Positions 34,171 to 43,407 of a stretch of 53,745 nt of DNA are shown here, one piece after another (within the stretch, counting starts at the first letter, position 1; every line of letters begins with the position of its first letter). Location: contig JABSQX010000002.1 in NCBI GenBank assembly GCA_013215615.1, forward strand, positions 78,857 through 132,601. Direction: 5' to 3'. The notes below the pieces were generated by a model. The model ran no database searches and was not told the origin of the DNA. It saw only the letters and a program-made list of their open reading frames with translations. Source of the DNA: Myxococcales bacterium. GTDB taxonomy: Bacteria > Myxococcota_A > UBA9160 > SMWR01. The translations under genes were made by a program, and so were the position numbers.

Positions 34171-35397
34171 ATGGCGAGAAGAGACGAGACGATCATTGGT
34201 CTGGATATCGGGACCACCAAGATCTGCGTGGTCGTCGCGGAGCCGACGGAGAACGGCATCGACGTGGTGGGCATCGGCACCCACCCCTCGCGCGGACTCC
34301 GCAAGGGCGTGGTGGTGGACATCGACGCCACCGTGGAATCCATCAAGCACGCGGTGGAAGAGGCGGAACTGATGGCGGATTGCGAGATCACCTCGGTCTA
34401 TGCCGGCATCGCGGGCAGCCACATCCGCGCCTTCAACTCCCACGGCGTGGTGGCCGTGAAGGATCGCGACGTGAGTATCGGGGACGTGAAGCGGGTCATC
34501 GATGCCGCCAAGGCGGTCTCCATCCCCATGGATCGCGAAGTCATCCACGTGATCCCCCAGGAGTTCATCATCGACGACCAGGACGGTATCCGCGAGCCGC
34601 TGGGCATGAGCGGGGTGCGGCTGGAGGCCAAGATCCACATCGTGACGGCCGCGGTGACCAGCGCCCAGAACATCGTGAAGTGCGCGAACAAGGCCGGGCT
34701 CAACGTGATCGACATCGTGCTGGAGCCGCTGGCCTCCGCGGAGGCGGCCCTTGCGGAAGACGAGCGCGACCTGGGCGTCTGCCTGCTGGATATCGGCGGG
34801 GGCACCACGGATATCGCGGTCTTCGCAGAGGGGTCCATCCACCATACGTCGGTCCTGGGCCTCGGGGGCTCGCACATCACCAACGACATCGCGGTGGGAC
34901 TGCGCACGCCCTTCGAGGAGGCGGAGCGCGTCAAGAAGAAGTTCGGGGTGGCAGCGGCGCGCTTCCTGGGAAGCGACGACGTGATCAGCGTGCCGAGCGT
35001 GGGCGGCCGCAAGCCCCGGGAGGTCTCGCGCAAGATCCTGTGCGAGATCATCGAACCCCGGGTGGAAGAGATTCTGAGCCTGGCCCGCCAGTCCCTGGAG
35101 AAGGAGGGCCTCGAGGATTCCATTCCTTCGGGCGTGGTACTGACTGGGGGCTGCTCGGCCCTGGCGGGGCTGCCCGAGCTCGCGGAGGAAATCTTCGAAA
35201 CAACGGTGCGCGAGGGCATTCCTGGCAACATCGGCGGCCTCCAAGACGTGGTACGCGGGCCCATGTACGCCACCGGGGTCGGCCTGGTTCTATTCGGTGC
35301 CGCCCAGGGCCGACAGAACGCACGCTTCCGCATCCGCGACCGTTCGATCTTCGGACGCGTCAAGCAGCGCATGCGGGACTGGCTCTACCAGTTCTAG
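34171..35397 (+). CDS. ftsA: Cell division protein FtsA
   Basis: A 408-residue actin-like ATPase: IIGLDIGTTKICVVVAEP (phosphate 1), a 1C domain around residues 85-165 (AGSHIRAFNSHGVVAV), CLLDIGGGTTDIAVF (phosphate 2), VVLTGGCSALAGLPELA (adenosine), and a C-terminal amphipathic helix (VKQRMRDWLYQF) that anchors FtsZ filaments to the membrane. ATG 34171 has a G-rich site 4 nt upstream; an earlier in-frame start overlaps ftsQ and was rejected. Confidence 0.96.
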   Translation: MARRDETIIGLDIGTTKICVVVAEPTENGIDVVGIGTHPSRGLRKGVVVDIDATVESIKHAVEEAELMADCEITSVYAGIAGSHIRAFNSHGVVAVKDRDVSIGDVKRVIDAAKAVSIPMDREVIHVIPQEFIIDDQDGIREPLGMSGVRLEAKIHIVTAAVTSAQNIVKCANKAGLNVIDIVLEPLASAEAALAEDERDLGVCLLDIGGGTTDIAVFAEGSIHHTSVLGLGGSHITNDIAVGLRTPFEEAERVKKKFGVAAARFLGSDDVISVPSVGGRKPREVSRKILCEIIEPRVEEILSLARQSLEKEGLEDSIPSGVVLTGGCSALAGLPELAEEIFETTVREGIPGNIGGLQDVVRGPMYATGVGLVLFGAAQGRQNARFRIRDRSIFGRVKQRMRDWLYQF

Positions 35398-35487
35398 AAG
35401 CAAGCGAAAAACTTCTCCGAATTACTGAAGGACGACACGGGTTTCTGTATCATTGGCGCGACGTTTCGAGCGCGTGGGGGGTGAGGG

Positions 35488-36834
35488 ATGGCGACGAAGA
35501 AGCGGACTTCCAAGAAGAAGACGACTTCCAAGAGACGGACGCAGCGAGCGCAGCCTCGTGCAACCAAGGCGGCGAAACGCAAGCAGCCCCGGGCCCCCAG
35601 AGTCACCTGCGACCTGCTCGAGTTCGATGAAACCTCCGCCCAGAAGGCTGTCATCAAGGTCGTGGGAGTCGGCGGGGGCGGCGGCAACGCCCTCAACACC
35701 ATGTCCACCTCGGGGCTGCACGGCGTGGACTTCATCGCGGCCAACACCGACGCCCAGGCCATGGAGCACAACCGGGCGCCGATCAAGATCCAGCTCGGCG
35801 CCGAGACCACCCGGGGCCTGGGCTGCGGGGCCGATCCCGAAAAGGGCCGCTCCGCGGCCCTGGAGGTCCGCGAGCGCCTGCGGGAGATCTTCCAGAACAC
35901 CGACCTGGTCTTCGTCACGGCAGGCCTCGGGGGCGGCACGGGCACGGGTGCCTCTCCCATCGTCGCCGAGGTGGCCCGGGAGTGCGGCGCGCTCACGGTG
36001 GGGGTGGTCACGAAGCCCTTCTTCTTCGAGGGCAAGGTGCGCTCCCAGCACGCGGATCGCGGCCTCGATGAATTGTACCGCGTGGTGGACACCGTCATCA
36101 CCATCCCCAACCAGCGCCTGCTGGCCCTGGCGGGCAAGAACACTGCGATGAGGGACGCCTTCAAGCTGGCCGACGAGGTGCTTCTCAACGCCGTGCGGGG
36201 CATCTCCGACCTGATCACCGTCCACGGCCTGATCAACCTCGACTTCGCGGACGTGCGCACCATCATGAGCGAGATGGGCGTGGCGCTGATGGGGACGGGG
36301 GTCGCGGCGGGCGAAAACCGCGCCGAGGACGCCGCACGCATGGCGATCTCGAGCCCCCTGCTCGAGGATCTCTCCATCGAGGGCGCCCAGGGCGTACTGA
36401 TCAACATCACGGGCGGCTCGGACCTCTCGCTCTTCGAGGTCAACGAGGCCTCGACGCTGATCCAGGAGGCCGCCCACGAGGAGGCGAACATCATCTTCGG
36501 TGCCGTCATCGACGAGAGCATGAGCCGAGGCGAGATACGCGTCACCGTCATCGCCACGGGCCTCCAGGGTGACCCCCTCGGCCGCGGAGCGAAGCGCCAG
36601 AGGGAGGATCCGCTCAACGTGATGCCCCTGCGCCCGGCCCCCGCGCCGGAGCGGATCTCCACACTTCCAGCAGCCCGCTCGGCGCCGGCTGCCAAGGGCG
36701 AGTCGCCGACAGCAAAACCCACTCCCGCAGCAGCGCGCCGGGAAGCCGGGCGCGACGGAGGCGCCAGCGACTTCATCTCCCCCTTCGAGGATGAACTCGA
36801 CGTGCCCGCCTTCCTGCGGCGCTCCGCGGACTAG
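35488..36834 (+). CDS. ftsZ: Cell division GTPase FtsZ with basic N-terminal extension
   Basis: A 448-residue tubulin-like GTPase that forms the Z ring. Core motifs: [26 protein letters not shown] (tubulin signature) and the T7 loop [11 protein letters not shown]; the C-terminal peptide DVPAFLRR binds FtsA and other partners. Unusually, about 51 residues precede the core; residues 1-38 contain about 17 Lys/Arg and no acidic residue. An in-frame TGA lies 6 bases before the ATG, and I see no ATG, GTG or TTG in frame between codon 1 and the first beta strand, so the extension appears genuine. It lies 90 bp after ftsA, the widest junction downstream of rsmH. Confidence 0.96.
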   Translation: MATKKRTSKKKTTSKRRTQRAQPRATKAAKRKQPRAPRVTCDLLEFDETSAQKAVIKVVGVGGGGGNALNTMSTSGLHGVDFIAANTDAQAMEHNRAPIKIQLGAETTRGLGCGADPEKGRSAALEVRERLREIFQNTDLVFVTAGLGGGTGTGASPIVAEVARECGALTVGVVTKPFFFEGKVRSQHADRGLDELYRVVDTVITIPNQRLLALAGKNTAMRDAFKLADEVLLNAVRGISDLITVHGLINLDFADVRTIMSEMGVALMGTGVAAGENRAEDAARMAISSPLLEDLSIEGAQGVLINITGGSDLSLFEVNEASTLIQEAAHEEANIIFGAVIDESMSRGEIRVTVIATGLQGDPLGRGAKRQREDPLNVMPLRPAPAPERISTLPAARSAPAAKGESPTAKPTPAAARREAGRDGGASDFISPFEDELDVPAFLRRSAD

Positions 36835-36866
36835 GCGTCGGCCCCGCCCGGGCACGCTGGCACGAC

Positions 36867-37673
36867 ATGTCCGACGCGGAACTCGTCCTGCTGGAGCGCG
36901 ATGGCGACATCGCGACCCTCACCTTCCACGACCCGGAACGCCACAACGCCATGAGCCGCGCCATGGGAGAGGCGCTCCAGGCGCGCATCGAAGCCCTCCG
37001 CGAGGAACCCGGCCTGCGCGCCGTGCTGCTGACGGGCGCCGGACGCGCCTTCTCGGCAGGCGGGGACCTCGGCATGCTGGAGGATTTGGCCCGCGAGGCC
37101 TCGGCGGGCCGCCCGCTCCAGCAGACCCGAGACGAGATGCGGCAGTTCTACGGCCTCTTTCTCAGCGTGCGCGAGCTGCCCTGCCCCCTCATCGCCGCGA
37201 TCAACGGCCACGCCATCGGCGCTGGACTCTGCGTCGCCCTCGCCTGCGATCTGCGAATCGCCTCCAGCCGCGCCCGCCTGGCCCTCAACTTCACCCGGCT
37301 GGGCCTGCACCCCGGCATGGCGGCTACCTGGACATTGCCGCGCCTGGTGGGCCCCGCCCGGGCCGCGGAGCTGCTCTTCACCGGCCGCGTGGTCTCCGCC
37401 GAGGAGGCCGAGCGCATGGGTCTGTTGAACCGCGCGGTGGCCCCCGAGGAGGTGATGCCCGCGGCGCGTGAACTGGCGCGGCAGGTAGCCGCTTCCGGTC
37501 CGCAGGCCGTGCGCGGTGTCAAGCGCTCGCTGGCCGGCAGTGCGCATGCGGGACTCGACGCGCAGCTCCAGATGGAAGCCACCCTGCAGGCCGCCTGCTT
37601 CGAGAGCTGGGACGTCACCGAAGGCTTGGCAGCGCTGCGCGAGGGGCGTGAGCCTCTCTTCGAGGATCGTTGA
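36867..37673 (+). CDS. Enoyl-CoA hydratase/isomerase family protein
   Basis: A 268-residue crotonase-fold protein: PERHNAMSRAM at the N terminus, the CoA/oxyanion segment AGRAFSAGGDLGML and PLIAAINGHAIGAGLCVALACDLRIAS. The usual catalytic glutamates are not clear: the second-position region reads FTRLGLHPGMAATWTLPRLVG, where hydratases often have GxxPGxGGTQ with Glu before it. The exact reaction (hydratase, isomerase or other) is therefore open. 32 bp after ftsZ. Confidence 0.82.
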   Translation: MSDAELVLLERDGDIATLTFHDPERHNAMSRAMGEALQARIEALREEPGLRAVLLTGAGRAFSAGGDLGMLEDLAREASAGRPLQQTRDEMRQFYGLFLSVRELPCPLIAAINGHAIGAGLCVALACDLRIASSRARLALNFTRLGLHPGMAATWTLPRLVGPARAAELLFTGRVVSAEEAERMGLLNRAVAPEEVMPAARELARQVAASGPQAVRGVKRSLAGSAHAGLDAQLQMEATLQAACFESWDVTEGLAALREGREPLFEDR

Positions 37674-37876
37674 GCCGCAGCCGTCCCTCTTTCAGCGGCA
37701 GAGCAACTGGAAACGCGTGCGCGCGATCGGCGCGCAGCTCCAAGGCTGCTGGAAGAACCCGCTTTCCGGAAAAATTTTCGCGCGAGTGCCAACCGTCGCG
37801 GGGATTCGGCGCCAACCTGCGCTATTTTCCTCAAGGATTGACGCGAATGTTCGAAGAGTGGATGGGGGGGGAGTCC

Positions 37877-37963
37877 ATGCCGCGTGCGCTTCGAAATCAC
37901 AACGTGTGGCTGGTAGCCGCCTACCTGGGTCTCATCTTCTTGATGGCCCGCGCGTATTCCTGA
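37877..37963 (+). CDS. Possible small single-helix membrane protein
   Basis: An ORF of 28 codons from ATG 37877 (GGAG 4 nt upstream), or 38 codons from ATG 37847. It encodes a short basic start (MPRALRNHN) and a single hydrophobic helix (VWLVAAYLGLIFLMARAYS). A lower-GC patch just upstream (about 37764-37850) could hold its promoter. No family recognised; it may be a real small membrane protein or chance. Confidence 0.35.
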   Translation: MPRALRNHNVWLVAAYLGLIFLMARAYS

Positions 37964-37995
37964 CGAGCCGGCGGATCACCCCCAGTCCAGGCTCC

Positions 37996-38010
37996 AGCCG
38001 CGACGCGGCT
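37996..38010. terminator. Short hairpin at the 3' end of ndk
   Basis: AGCCGC (37996-38001), GAC, GCGGCT (38005-38010): a perfect 6-bp stem overlapping the ndk stop codon, between convergent transcripts. No U-tract follows on either strand, so termination is only a possibility. Confidence 0.3.
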
Positions 38011-38455
38011 AGGTGAGCGCCTCCACGGGCGCCAGGATTTCCGCGGCGTCGAAGAAGTAGGCGATCTCCACCCGTGCAGTCTCCGGCGCGTCCGAGCCGT
38101 GAGCGGCGTTCCGCTCGATGTCCGTCCCGAAGTCCCCGCGGACGCTGCCGGCGGGCGCCTCACTGGAGTTGGTGGGCCCGAGCAGCTCCCGGTGCGCTGC
38201 GATGGCGCCGGGGCCCTGCAAGACACTCACCACCACCGGGCCCGAGGTCATGAACTTCACCAGGTCCGCGTAGAACGGGCGCTCCTTGTGCACCGCGTAG
38301 AAGCCCCGAGCCAGCTCCTCACTGAGCCGGATCTTCTTCATGGCGATGATCTCGAGGCCCGCCCGCTCGAAGCGGGCCAGGATCTCCCCCGCCACGCCGG
38401 GCTTCGCGGTCGCGTCCGGCTTGAGGATCGAGAGCGTACGTTCGATGCTGGCCAT
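38009..38455 (-). CDS. ndk: Nucleoside diphosphate kinase
   Basis: A 148-residue kinase that exchanges gamma-phosphates between NTPs and NDPs. The N-terminal [11 protein letters not shown] segment, [24 protein letters not shown] and the active-site region RNAAHGSDA with the phospho-accepting His are present. ATG 38455 is supported by GGGAGGA 6 nt upstream; the longer open frame upstream was dismissed. Same strand as the quinone oxidoreductase located 82 bp upstream. Confidence 0.96.
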   Translation of the reverse strand: MASIERTLSILKPDATAKPGVAGEILARFERAGLEIIAMKKIRLSEELARGFYAVHKERPFYADLVKFMTSGPVVVSVLQGPGAIAAHRELLGPTNSSEAPAGSVRGDFGTDIERNAAHGSDAPETARVEIAYFFDAAEILAPVEALT

Positions 38456-38537
38456 GGAAATCCTCCGGGAGGGAGCGGCGGAAAGGGGCCGTAGACTACC
38501 CGGATCTGTCCCTCGCGGGAAGGGGAATCCGGGGCCC

Positions 38538-39524
38538 TCAGTCCTCCGCGACCCGCAGCACGATCTTCCCGAAGTGCTCGCTCGCCTGCATGGCGCGGTG
38601 GGCATCGCCGGCTCGAGAGAGAGGCAATACTCGATCGACGACGGGAGCGACGACCCCGCTTGCGAGCTCGGCCCCGAAACGCTCCTGGAAGGCCGCCACC
38701 AGTGCGGCCTTCTCCGCGAGCGAGCGCGCTCGCAGCGTGGAGCCGATCAGCTGGAGCCTGCGTGCGAGCAGCGCACCCAGCGAGATCTCGCCCTTCGCCC
38801 CGCCCATCAAGCCGATCAGGAGCAGGCGCCCCCCGGTGGCGAGCGCGGCGAGATTCGCCTCCAGATAGGCCGCGCCGATGGAATCCAGCACCACGTCCAC
38901 GCCGCGGCCCTCGGTGGCCTCCCGAGCCACTGCTGCAAAGTCGCCGCTCCGGTAATCGACCGCGGCGTGAGCGCCGAGTTCGAGACAACGCCGACACTTC
39001 TCCTCGGAACCGGCCGTGACCACTACGGTGGCGCCGGCCGCGCGGGCGAGCTGGATGCAGGCCGTGCCGATCCCCGATCCCCCCCCGTGCACCAGCACCG
39101 CACCGCCCGGAGGCAGCGCCCCCAGCTGGAAGACGTTCAGAAAGACCGTCAGGTAGACCTCGGGCACGGCCGCTGCGCGCAGGAGATCGAGGCCCTCGGG
39201 AACTGCCAACACGGAGCCCGCGTCCACCACCACCTCCTCCGCGTAGCCCCCACCGGGCAGCAGGGCCATCACGGAATCTCCCGGCGACCAGCCGCGGACG
39301 TCGGGGGCGACTTCGGTCACGCTCCCGGAGCACTCGAGACCCAGGATCTCCGGAGCGCCCGGCGGCGGGGGATACAGGCCCTGGCGCTGCAGCAGGTCCG
39401 CTCGGTTCACGGCGGTGGCGGTCACGCGCACGCGCAAGCTGCCGGGGACGAGGCTGGGCACCGGCGCTTCGCCGATGCGCATGCGCGACTCGTCGCCCGG
39501 CGTGTCGACCAGAATGGCTCGCAT
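38538..39524 (-). CDS. NADPH:quinone oxidoreductase, PIG3-like (MDR superfamily)
   Basis: A 328-residue zinc-free medium-chain dehydrogenase/reductase. [18 protein letters not shown] at the start, [26 protein letters not shown], and the nucleotide-binding [23 protein letters not shown] are typical of the PIG3/TP53I3 quinone reductase group. Catalytic zinc cysteines are lacking. ATG at 39524 begins at the family N terminus. Divergent from rnpB. Confidence 0.88.
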   Translation of the reverse strand: MRAILVDTPGDESRMRIGEAPVPSLVPGSLRVRVTATAVNRADLLQRQGLYPPPPGAPEILGLECSGSVTEVAPDVRGWSPGDSVMALLPGGGYAEEVVVDAGSVLAVPEGLDLLRAAAVPEVYLTVFLNVFQLGALPPGGAVLVHGGGSGIGTACIQLARAAGATVVVTAGSEEKCRRCLELGAHAAVDYRSGDFAAVAREATEGRGVDVVLDSIGAAYLEANLAALATGGRLLLIGLMGGAKGEISLGALLARRLQLIGSTLRARSLAEKAALVAAFQERFGAELASGVVAPVVDRVLPLSRAGDAHRAMQASEHFGKIVLRVAED

Positions 39525-39630
39525 GGCCGCGCAGCATAGGCGCGTCCAGCGCTCCCCCGCGAGCCCTGCTTGCCGGAGGGGACTGCGAGCGGGGCCGGAG
39601 GCGAGCGGGTGCTGTACGCTCCTGGGGCTG

Positions 39631-40058
39631 GAGGTGGCCGGGGGATCGCCGGCGGGCGCTTGCGCGCGCGGGAGGAAAGTCCGGGCTCCATAGGGCAGGG
39701 AGGTCGCTAACGGCGACCCGGGGTGACCCGAGGGAAAGCGCAACAGAAAACATACGGCCGATGGCCAACGAGGCGCGGGGGCTTGCGAGAGAGCCCCTGC
39801 GAGGAGGCACAGGCGACGGTGAAATCGTGGGGTAAGAGCCCACGCGCGACAGCCGGGTGACCGGCGGCGTGGCAAGCCCCTCCCGGAGCAAGCTCGAATA
39901 GGCGCGCTGTCGAGGGTGGCCCGCCCGAAGTCCCTCACGGGGCGAGCGCACGGGTAGGAGTGCTGGAGCGGCGCAGCAATGCGTCGCCTAGATGAATGAT
40001 CTCCGCCGCCGCCCGGGAAACCAGGCGGTGGAACAGGACCCGGCTTACAGGCCACATC
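39631..40058 (+). ncRNA. rnpB: RNase P RNA component, class A
   Basis: The catalytic RNA that removes tRNA 5' leaders. The 5' strand of P1, GAGGTGGCC (39631-39639), pairs with GGCCACaTC (40050-40058). Conserved core elements are visible: GGAGGAAAGTCCGGGC (39671 onward), GGGAAAGCGCAACAGAAA, GGGGTAAGAGCCC (the L15 loop with GGTAA that binds the tRNA 3' RCCA end), AGATGAATGATC, and ACAGGACCCGGCTTACAG at the 3' side. The length of about 428 nt is normal for a high-GC class A RNA. Ends are set by P1 and may be off by a few bases. Confidence 0.95.
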
Positions 40059-40108
40059 GGAACTCCGGTTCCGAACCCGGGGGAAGAAGCGCAAGCCACG
40101 CCCCCGGG
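40058..40108 (+). terminator. Two GC-rich hairpins downstream of rnpB
   Basis: CGGAAC/GTTCCG (40058-40063 with 40068-40073) overlaps the RNA's 3' end. CCCGGGGG/CCCCCGGG (40076-40083 with 40101-40108) is an 8-bp all-GC stem. Both lie just after P1, where a terminator or processing signal is expected. No U-tract is present. Confidence 0.4.
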
Positions 40109-40150
40109 GCTCCAGCCCCCCCCCGCGCAGGCGCGCGGCTGCGCGTTCTC

Positions 40151-41227
40151 TCAGCTGTCGCGCAGCCTGCGCAGGCAGATCAGGCGCTCGCGGCGCCCGG
40201 CGTCGTAACCCCGCCACTTCTCGTCGGGTAGCAGGTCCGGCGCTACGCGTTCGAAGCCATTGCGCTCGAAGAAGGCGGCGCTGCGGGTGTGGGTCGTGCA
40301 AGCGAAGAGGGCCGTGTCGCCGCGCGTGAGGGAGCGCTCGCAGAGTGCCTCCACCAGGTGTCCGCCGACTCCCTCCCCCAGGAATCGCGTCAGGGTGTAG
40401 AGGCATGCGATCTCGCCCGCCTGTCCGCAGCGCAGCAGTGCCCCCACCCCAGCCAGGGACCTCCCCTCGACGAAGGCGCCGGATGCCTGGGCGAGGACTT
40501 CGTCGCGCTGGGCGCGGTCCCGGGGCGCCAGGTAACCCTCCTCGACGCCGCGGGAGATCAGCGCGTCGGCGGCCGAAAAGTCGTCCAGACCAAGCCCCCG
40601 CACCTCCAGGTAGCGGCGGCGCGTGAAGAGCGTTCCCGAGCCCGCGTAGCTGAAGAGCTCGTCCCAGAGGCCCGCCGGGCTACAGAGATTGACCTCGGGC
40701 AGGCCGGCGCGCAGCGCTCGCTCGATCTCGACCAGAAGCTGGCTGCGTTCCCCGCTCTGCGCATGCCCCGCAGCCCGAAGTTCCCCGATCTGCTCGAGAT
40801 CCACGAAGGAGGCCCGACTCCCGTCGGCCCGCTGCAAGCCGTCGTCCTCGTCGAGCCAGACCAGTTTTCGCAGGCCCAGCGTCAGCGCCAGCTGGTGGCA
40901 GCCCGCCACGAAGTCCTGGGGCGGAAGTTCGAGGGCCAGCACGGGCGAAGCCTGCAGCGCTCGCCACACCCGTGCCGCCAAGGGCTCCGGGCCGGCCTCC
41001 AAGCGCGGGATCCCCCCCAACTCGGGCGCCTCGAGCGTTCGATCCGAAAGCACCAGCACGCCGGTGTGATTCGCCTCCAGGTCCTTGAGCACGCGGCCGA
41101 TCACCGGGGCCCCCGCGCGGCATCCGCCCGCGACGGCCAGCGCCAGCGTGCGGCCGTGGAACTCCCGGAGGTAGAAGCCCTCCTCGCTGAAGTTCTGGGG
41201 CGCGCTCGTGGGGGCGTCCGGGGCCAT
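40151..41227 (-). CDS. argA: N-acetylglutamate synthase, ArgA type (kinase-like plus GNAT domain)
   Basis: A 358-residue protein that should acetylate L-glutamate, the first step of arginine synthesis. The N-terminal part (about residues 15-200, FYLREFHGRTLALAV, then LRKLVWLDEDDGL) is a shortened amino-acid-kinase-like domain. The rest has the ArgA linker and GNAT features: VNLCSPAGLWDELFSYAGSG, LFTRRRYLEVRGL, GYLAPRDRAQ, the acetyl-CoA loop RFLGEGVGGHLVEAL and FFERNGFERV. E. coli ArgA has 443 residues, so the kinase-like half has lost about 90. ATG 41227 is preferred over TTG 41272, which would overlap the divergent permease start. Confidence 0.82.
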   Translation of the reverse strand: MAPDAPTSAPQNFSEEGFYLREFHGRTLALAVAGGCRAGAPVIGRVLKDLEANHTGVLVLSDRTLEAPELGGIPRLEAGPEPLAARVWRALQASPVLALELPPQDFVAGCHQLALTLGLRKLVWLDEDDGLQRADGSRASFVDLEQIGELRAAGHAQSGERSQLLVEIERALRAGLPEVNLCSPAGLWDELFSYAGSGTLFTRRRYLEVRGLGLDDFSAADALISRGVEEGYLAPRDRAQRDEVLAQASGAFVEGRSLAGVGALLRCGQAGEIACLYTLTRFLGEGVGGHLVEALCERSLTRGDTALFACTTHTRSAAFFERNGFERVAPDLLPDEKWRGYDAGRRERLICLRRLRDS

Positions 41228-41271
41228 CGGACTGCACAGTGTGGCGGATGTTGGTGTAACCTGCCGCGCCA

Positions 41272-43041
41272 ATGGACTGGCAGGGTTGGCTCACACTCGC
41301 CGTCGTTTGTGTCACGCTCGTGGCCATGGTCCGGGAAGTGGCGGGCCCGGATCTCGTGATGATGTCCGGGCTCTTCGTTCTCGCGGCCGCCGGCGTGCTC
41401 ACGCCCACGGAGGCCTTCTCGGGCTTCTCGAACCCCGCACTGGCCGCCGTGGGCATGCTCTTCATCGTCTCGGCGGGGCTGCGCGACACCGGCGCCCTCG
41501 ATGCCACCGTGGGGCGCTGGTTCGGCGCGGCGCGCAACGAGGGGGAGGGCCTGCTGCGCATGACCCCCGCAGTGGCGGCGCTCTCGGCCTTCCTCAACAA
41601 CGCCCCCATCGTCGCGATGATGACCCCGCTGGTGACCGGCTGGGCGGGGCGGCGGGCCCTGCCGGCCAGCCGCCTGCTCATCCCGCTCAGCTACGCATCG
41701 ATCCTGGGCAGCATGATCACGGTGATCGGGACCTCCACGACCCTCACCGTGGCGGCGCTGGTGATCGATGCGGGAATGCCCCAGATCGGCTTCTTCGAAC
41801 TGGCCCCGGTGGGCCTGGTGATCGCCGCCGCTGGCCTCCTCTACCTGCTCTGGGTGGCTCCCTCGCTGTTACCGGACCGGCAGGGTGCCAGCGAGAACCT
41901 GGGGGACCGCTGGCGCGAGTACACGGCGGCCATGATCGTGAGTTCGGACTGCCCGCTGATCGGCCAGAGCGTCGAGCAGGCCGGGCTGCGTCAACTTCCG
42001 GGGCTGTTCCTGGTGGAGATCGAACGGCGCGGCCACGCGCTCTCCCCCGTCGGGCCCGAGGAGTTGATCCTGGATGGAGACCGGCTTGTATTCGCCGGCG
42101 TGGTCTCCACCATCGTCGAGCTTCAGCGCATCCGGGGCCTGCTGCCGGTCACAGGCGAGGAAACACCCAGCGCCGCCCAGGCCGCCCAGCACCTGATCGA
42201 GGTGGTGGTCTCCTCCTCGTCGCCGCTGATCGCCCGCAGCATCCGCGAGGCGAACTTCCGGACCGTCTACGATGCGGCGGTGATCGCCGTGCACCGCAAC
42301 GGCGAGCGCGTGCCCGGAAAGCTGGGCTCCATCGTGCTCGAAGCCGGCGATGCGCTGCTCCTCCAAGCCGCGCCGGGCTTTCTCCGCGCACACCGTCACA
42401 GCCCCGACTTCTACCTGGTGAGCGAGGTCCAGGGCGCCGAACCCCCGCGCCACGAGCGAGCCTGGGTGGCGATCGCGATCCTGGTCGCCATGGTGGCGAC
42501 CGCGGCCAGCGGACTCTTGCCGATCGCGGTGGCGGCCTTCGGGGCCGTGGGCGCACTCCTGTTCGCGGGTTGTATCGATGGTCGCAGCGCCCGCCAGAGC
42601 GTGCAGTGGTCGATCCTGGTGGTGATTGGGGCGGGCCTGGGCATCGCCCTGGCCATGCACAAGACCGGTGCCGCCGCCTACCTGGCCGGCGGAATCGTCA
42701 CCGTGGCGGGCCCCCTGGGAGCCCTGGCGACGCTGGCCGCCATCTACCTGGTGACCCTGCTGATGGCCGAACTCCTGCACCACAACGCCGCGGTGGCACT
42801 GATGTTCCCCATCGCGGTGGCCGCGGCCAGCCAGGTCGGCGCCGACGTGCGGCCCTTCGTGATGGCCGTCGCCATCGGGGGATGCTGCGCGTTCGCCTCC
42901 CCAGTCACCTATCAGACCCACCTGATCGTATACGCCCCTGGGGGCTACCGATTCATGGACTTCGTGCGGGTGGGCCTGCCCCTCGACCTGCTGTCTGCGG
43001 CCATCGCGATCGTCGGAATCCCGATCGTCTGGCCCCTCTAG
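41272..43041 (+). CDS. SLC13/DASS-like permease with two cytoplasmic RCK-C domains
   Basis: A 589-residue membrane protein: an N-terminal half of about five helices with the SNPALAAVGMLFIVSAGLRDTG and FLNNAPIVAMMTPLV motifs, two TrkA-C (RCK-C) domains at about residues 215-385 (SSDCPLIGQSVEQAGLR and SSSPLIARSIREANFR, each ending in GDRLVF or GDALLL), and a C-terminal helical half with HHNAAVALMFPIAV and FASPVTYQTHLIVY. Relatives take up sulfate, dicarboxylates or other anions. ATG at 41272. The substrate is not known. Confidence 0.86.
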   Translation: MDWQGWLTLAVVCVTLVAMVREVAGPDLVMMSGLFVLAAAGVLTPTEAFSGFSNPALAAVGMLFIVSAGLRDTGALDATVGRWFGAARNEGEGLLRMTPAVAALSAFLNNAPIVAMMTPLVTGWAGRRALPASRLLIPLSYASILGSMITVIGTSTTLTVAALVIDAGMPQIGFFELAPVGLVIAAAGLLYLLWVAPSLLPDRQGASENLGDRWREYTAAMIVSSDCPLIGQSVEQAGLRQLPGLFLVEIERRGHALSPVGPEELILDGDRLVFAGVVSTIVELQRIRGLLPVTGEETPSAAQAAQHLIEVVVSSSSPLIARSIREANFRTVYDAAVIAVHRNGERVPGKLGSIVLEAGDALLLQAAPGFLRAHRHSPDFYLVSEVQGAEPPRHERAWVAIAILVAMVATAASGLLPIAVAAFGAVGALLFAGCIDGRSARQSVQWSILVVIGAGLGIALAMHKTGAAAYLAGGIVTVAGPLGALATLAAIYLVTLLMAELLHHNAAVALMFPIAVAAASQVGADVRPFVMAVAIGGCCAFASPVTYQTHLIVYAPGGYRFMDFVRVGLPLDLLSAAIAIVGIPIVWPL

Positions 43042-43056
43042 CCAGAGGGCCGCGAA

Positions 43057-43078
43057 CCCCCGCCTGACGCGTCGGGGG
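43057..43078 (+). terminator. Hairpin after the SLC13 permease gene
   Basis: CCCCCG (43057-43062) pairs with CGGGGG (43073-43078) around a 10-nt loop, 15 bp after the stop codon. No U-tract follows; a possible terminator of the high-GC type. Confidence 0.35.
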
Positions 43079-43407
43079 CAGCCTCGAGCGCGGCGCTGCC
43101 AGCTTTCATGCCCCCCCGGGACCCGCATCGGTCTGATCGTGGGGTTACGCGTGAAGAGACTCGATCGAGGCAAAAGCGCCACAGTTCGCATCTTCGTCAG
43201 TTTAGGGCTGAAGATGCTGGCTTTTTGCTCGGAGATCATGCAAAATGGAGAGTCGGCTGAGCGCCCCCCAGTTGACCTGCACGGATTAATCTCCGATTTT
43301 GCGGTCCGCAGCCTTGGAATTACCGCCTACCCCCGTGGGTAGCGGCCTGGGATCGGAACCGCGAGACGGGGACTAAGGACGCTTGCGTGCGGTAGGGGGG
43401 GGCAGAC
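43079..43407. other. Low-GC intergenic region upstream of the RpoD-like sigma gene
   Basis: This 329-bp stretch is distinctly AT-richer than its surroundings, mainly 43170-43320. A TTGACC (43272-43277) with GATTTT 17 nt downstream is a weak promoter candidate. A 67-codon open frame at 43139-43342 has no recognisable features or ribosome binding site and was not called. The region most likely holds the promoters of the sigma factor gene; a small RNA is also possible. Confidence 0.4.

Noticed and set aside
37670-37876. N-terminal 60-70 codons of the 97-codon frame before the small membrane ORF
   Set aside because: Arg/Ser-rich, no domain, overlaps the stop of the preceding gene; only the hydrophobic 3' part looks gene-like.
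43205-43235. Sigma-54 promoter (TGGC ... TTTTTGC)
   Set aside because: The spacing between the GG and GC elements is too short for a -24/-12 promoter.
43139-43342. 67-codon open frame upstream of the sigma factor
   Set aside because: No ribosome binding site, no recognisable domain, and it lies in the AT-rich promoter region; probably chance.
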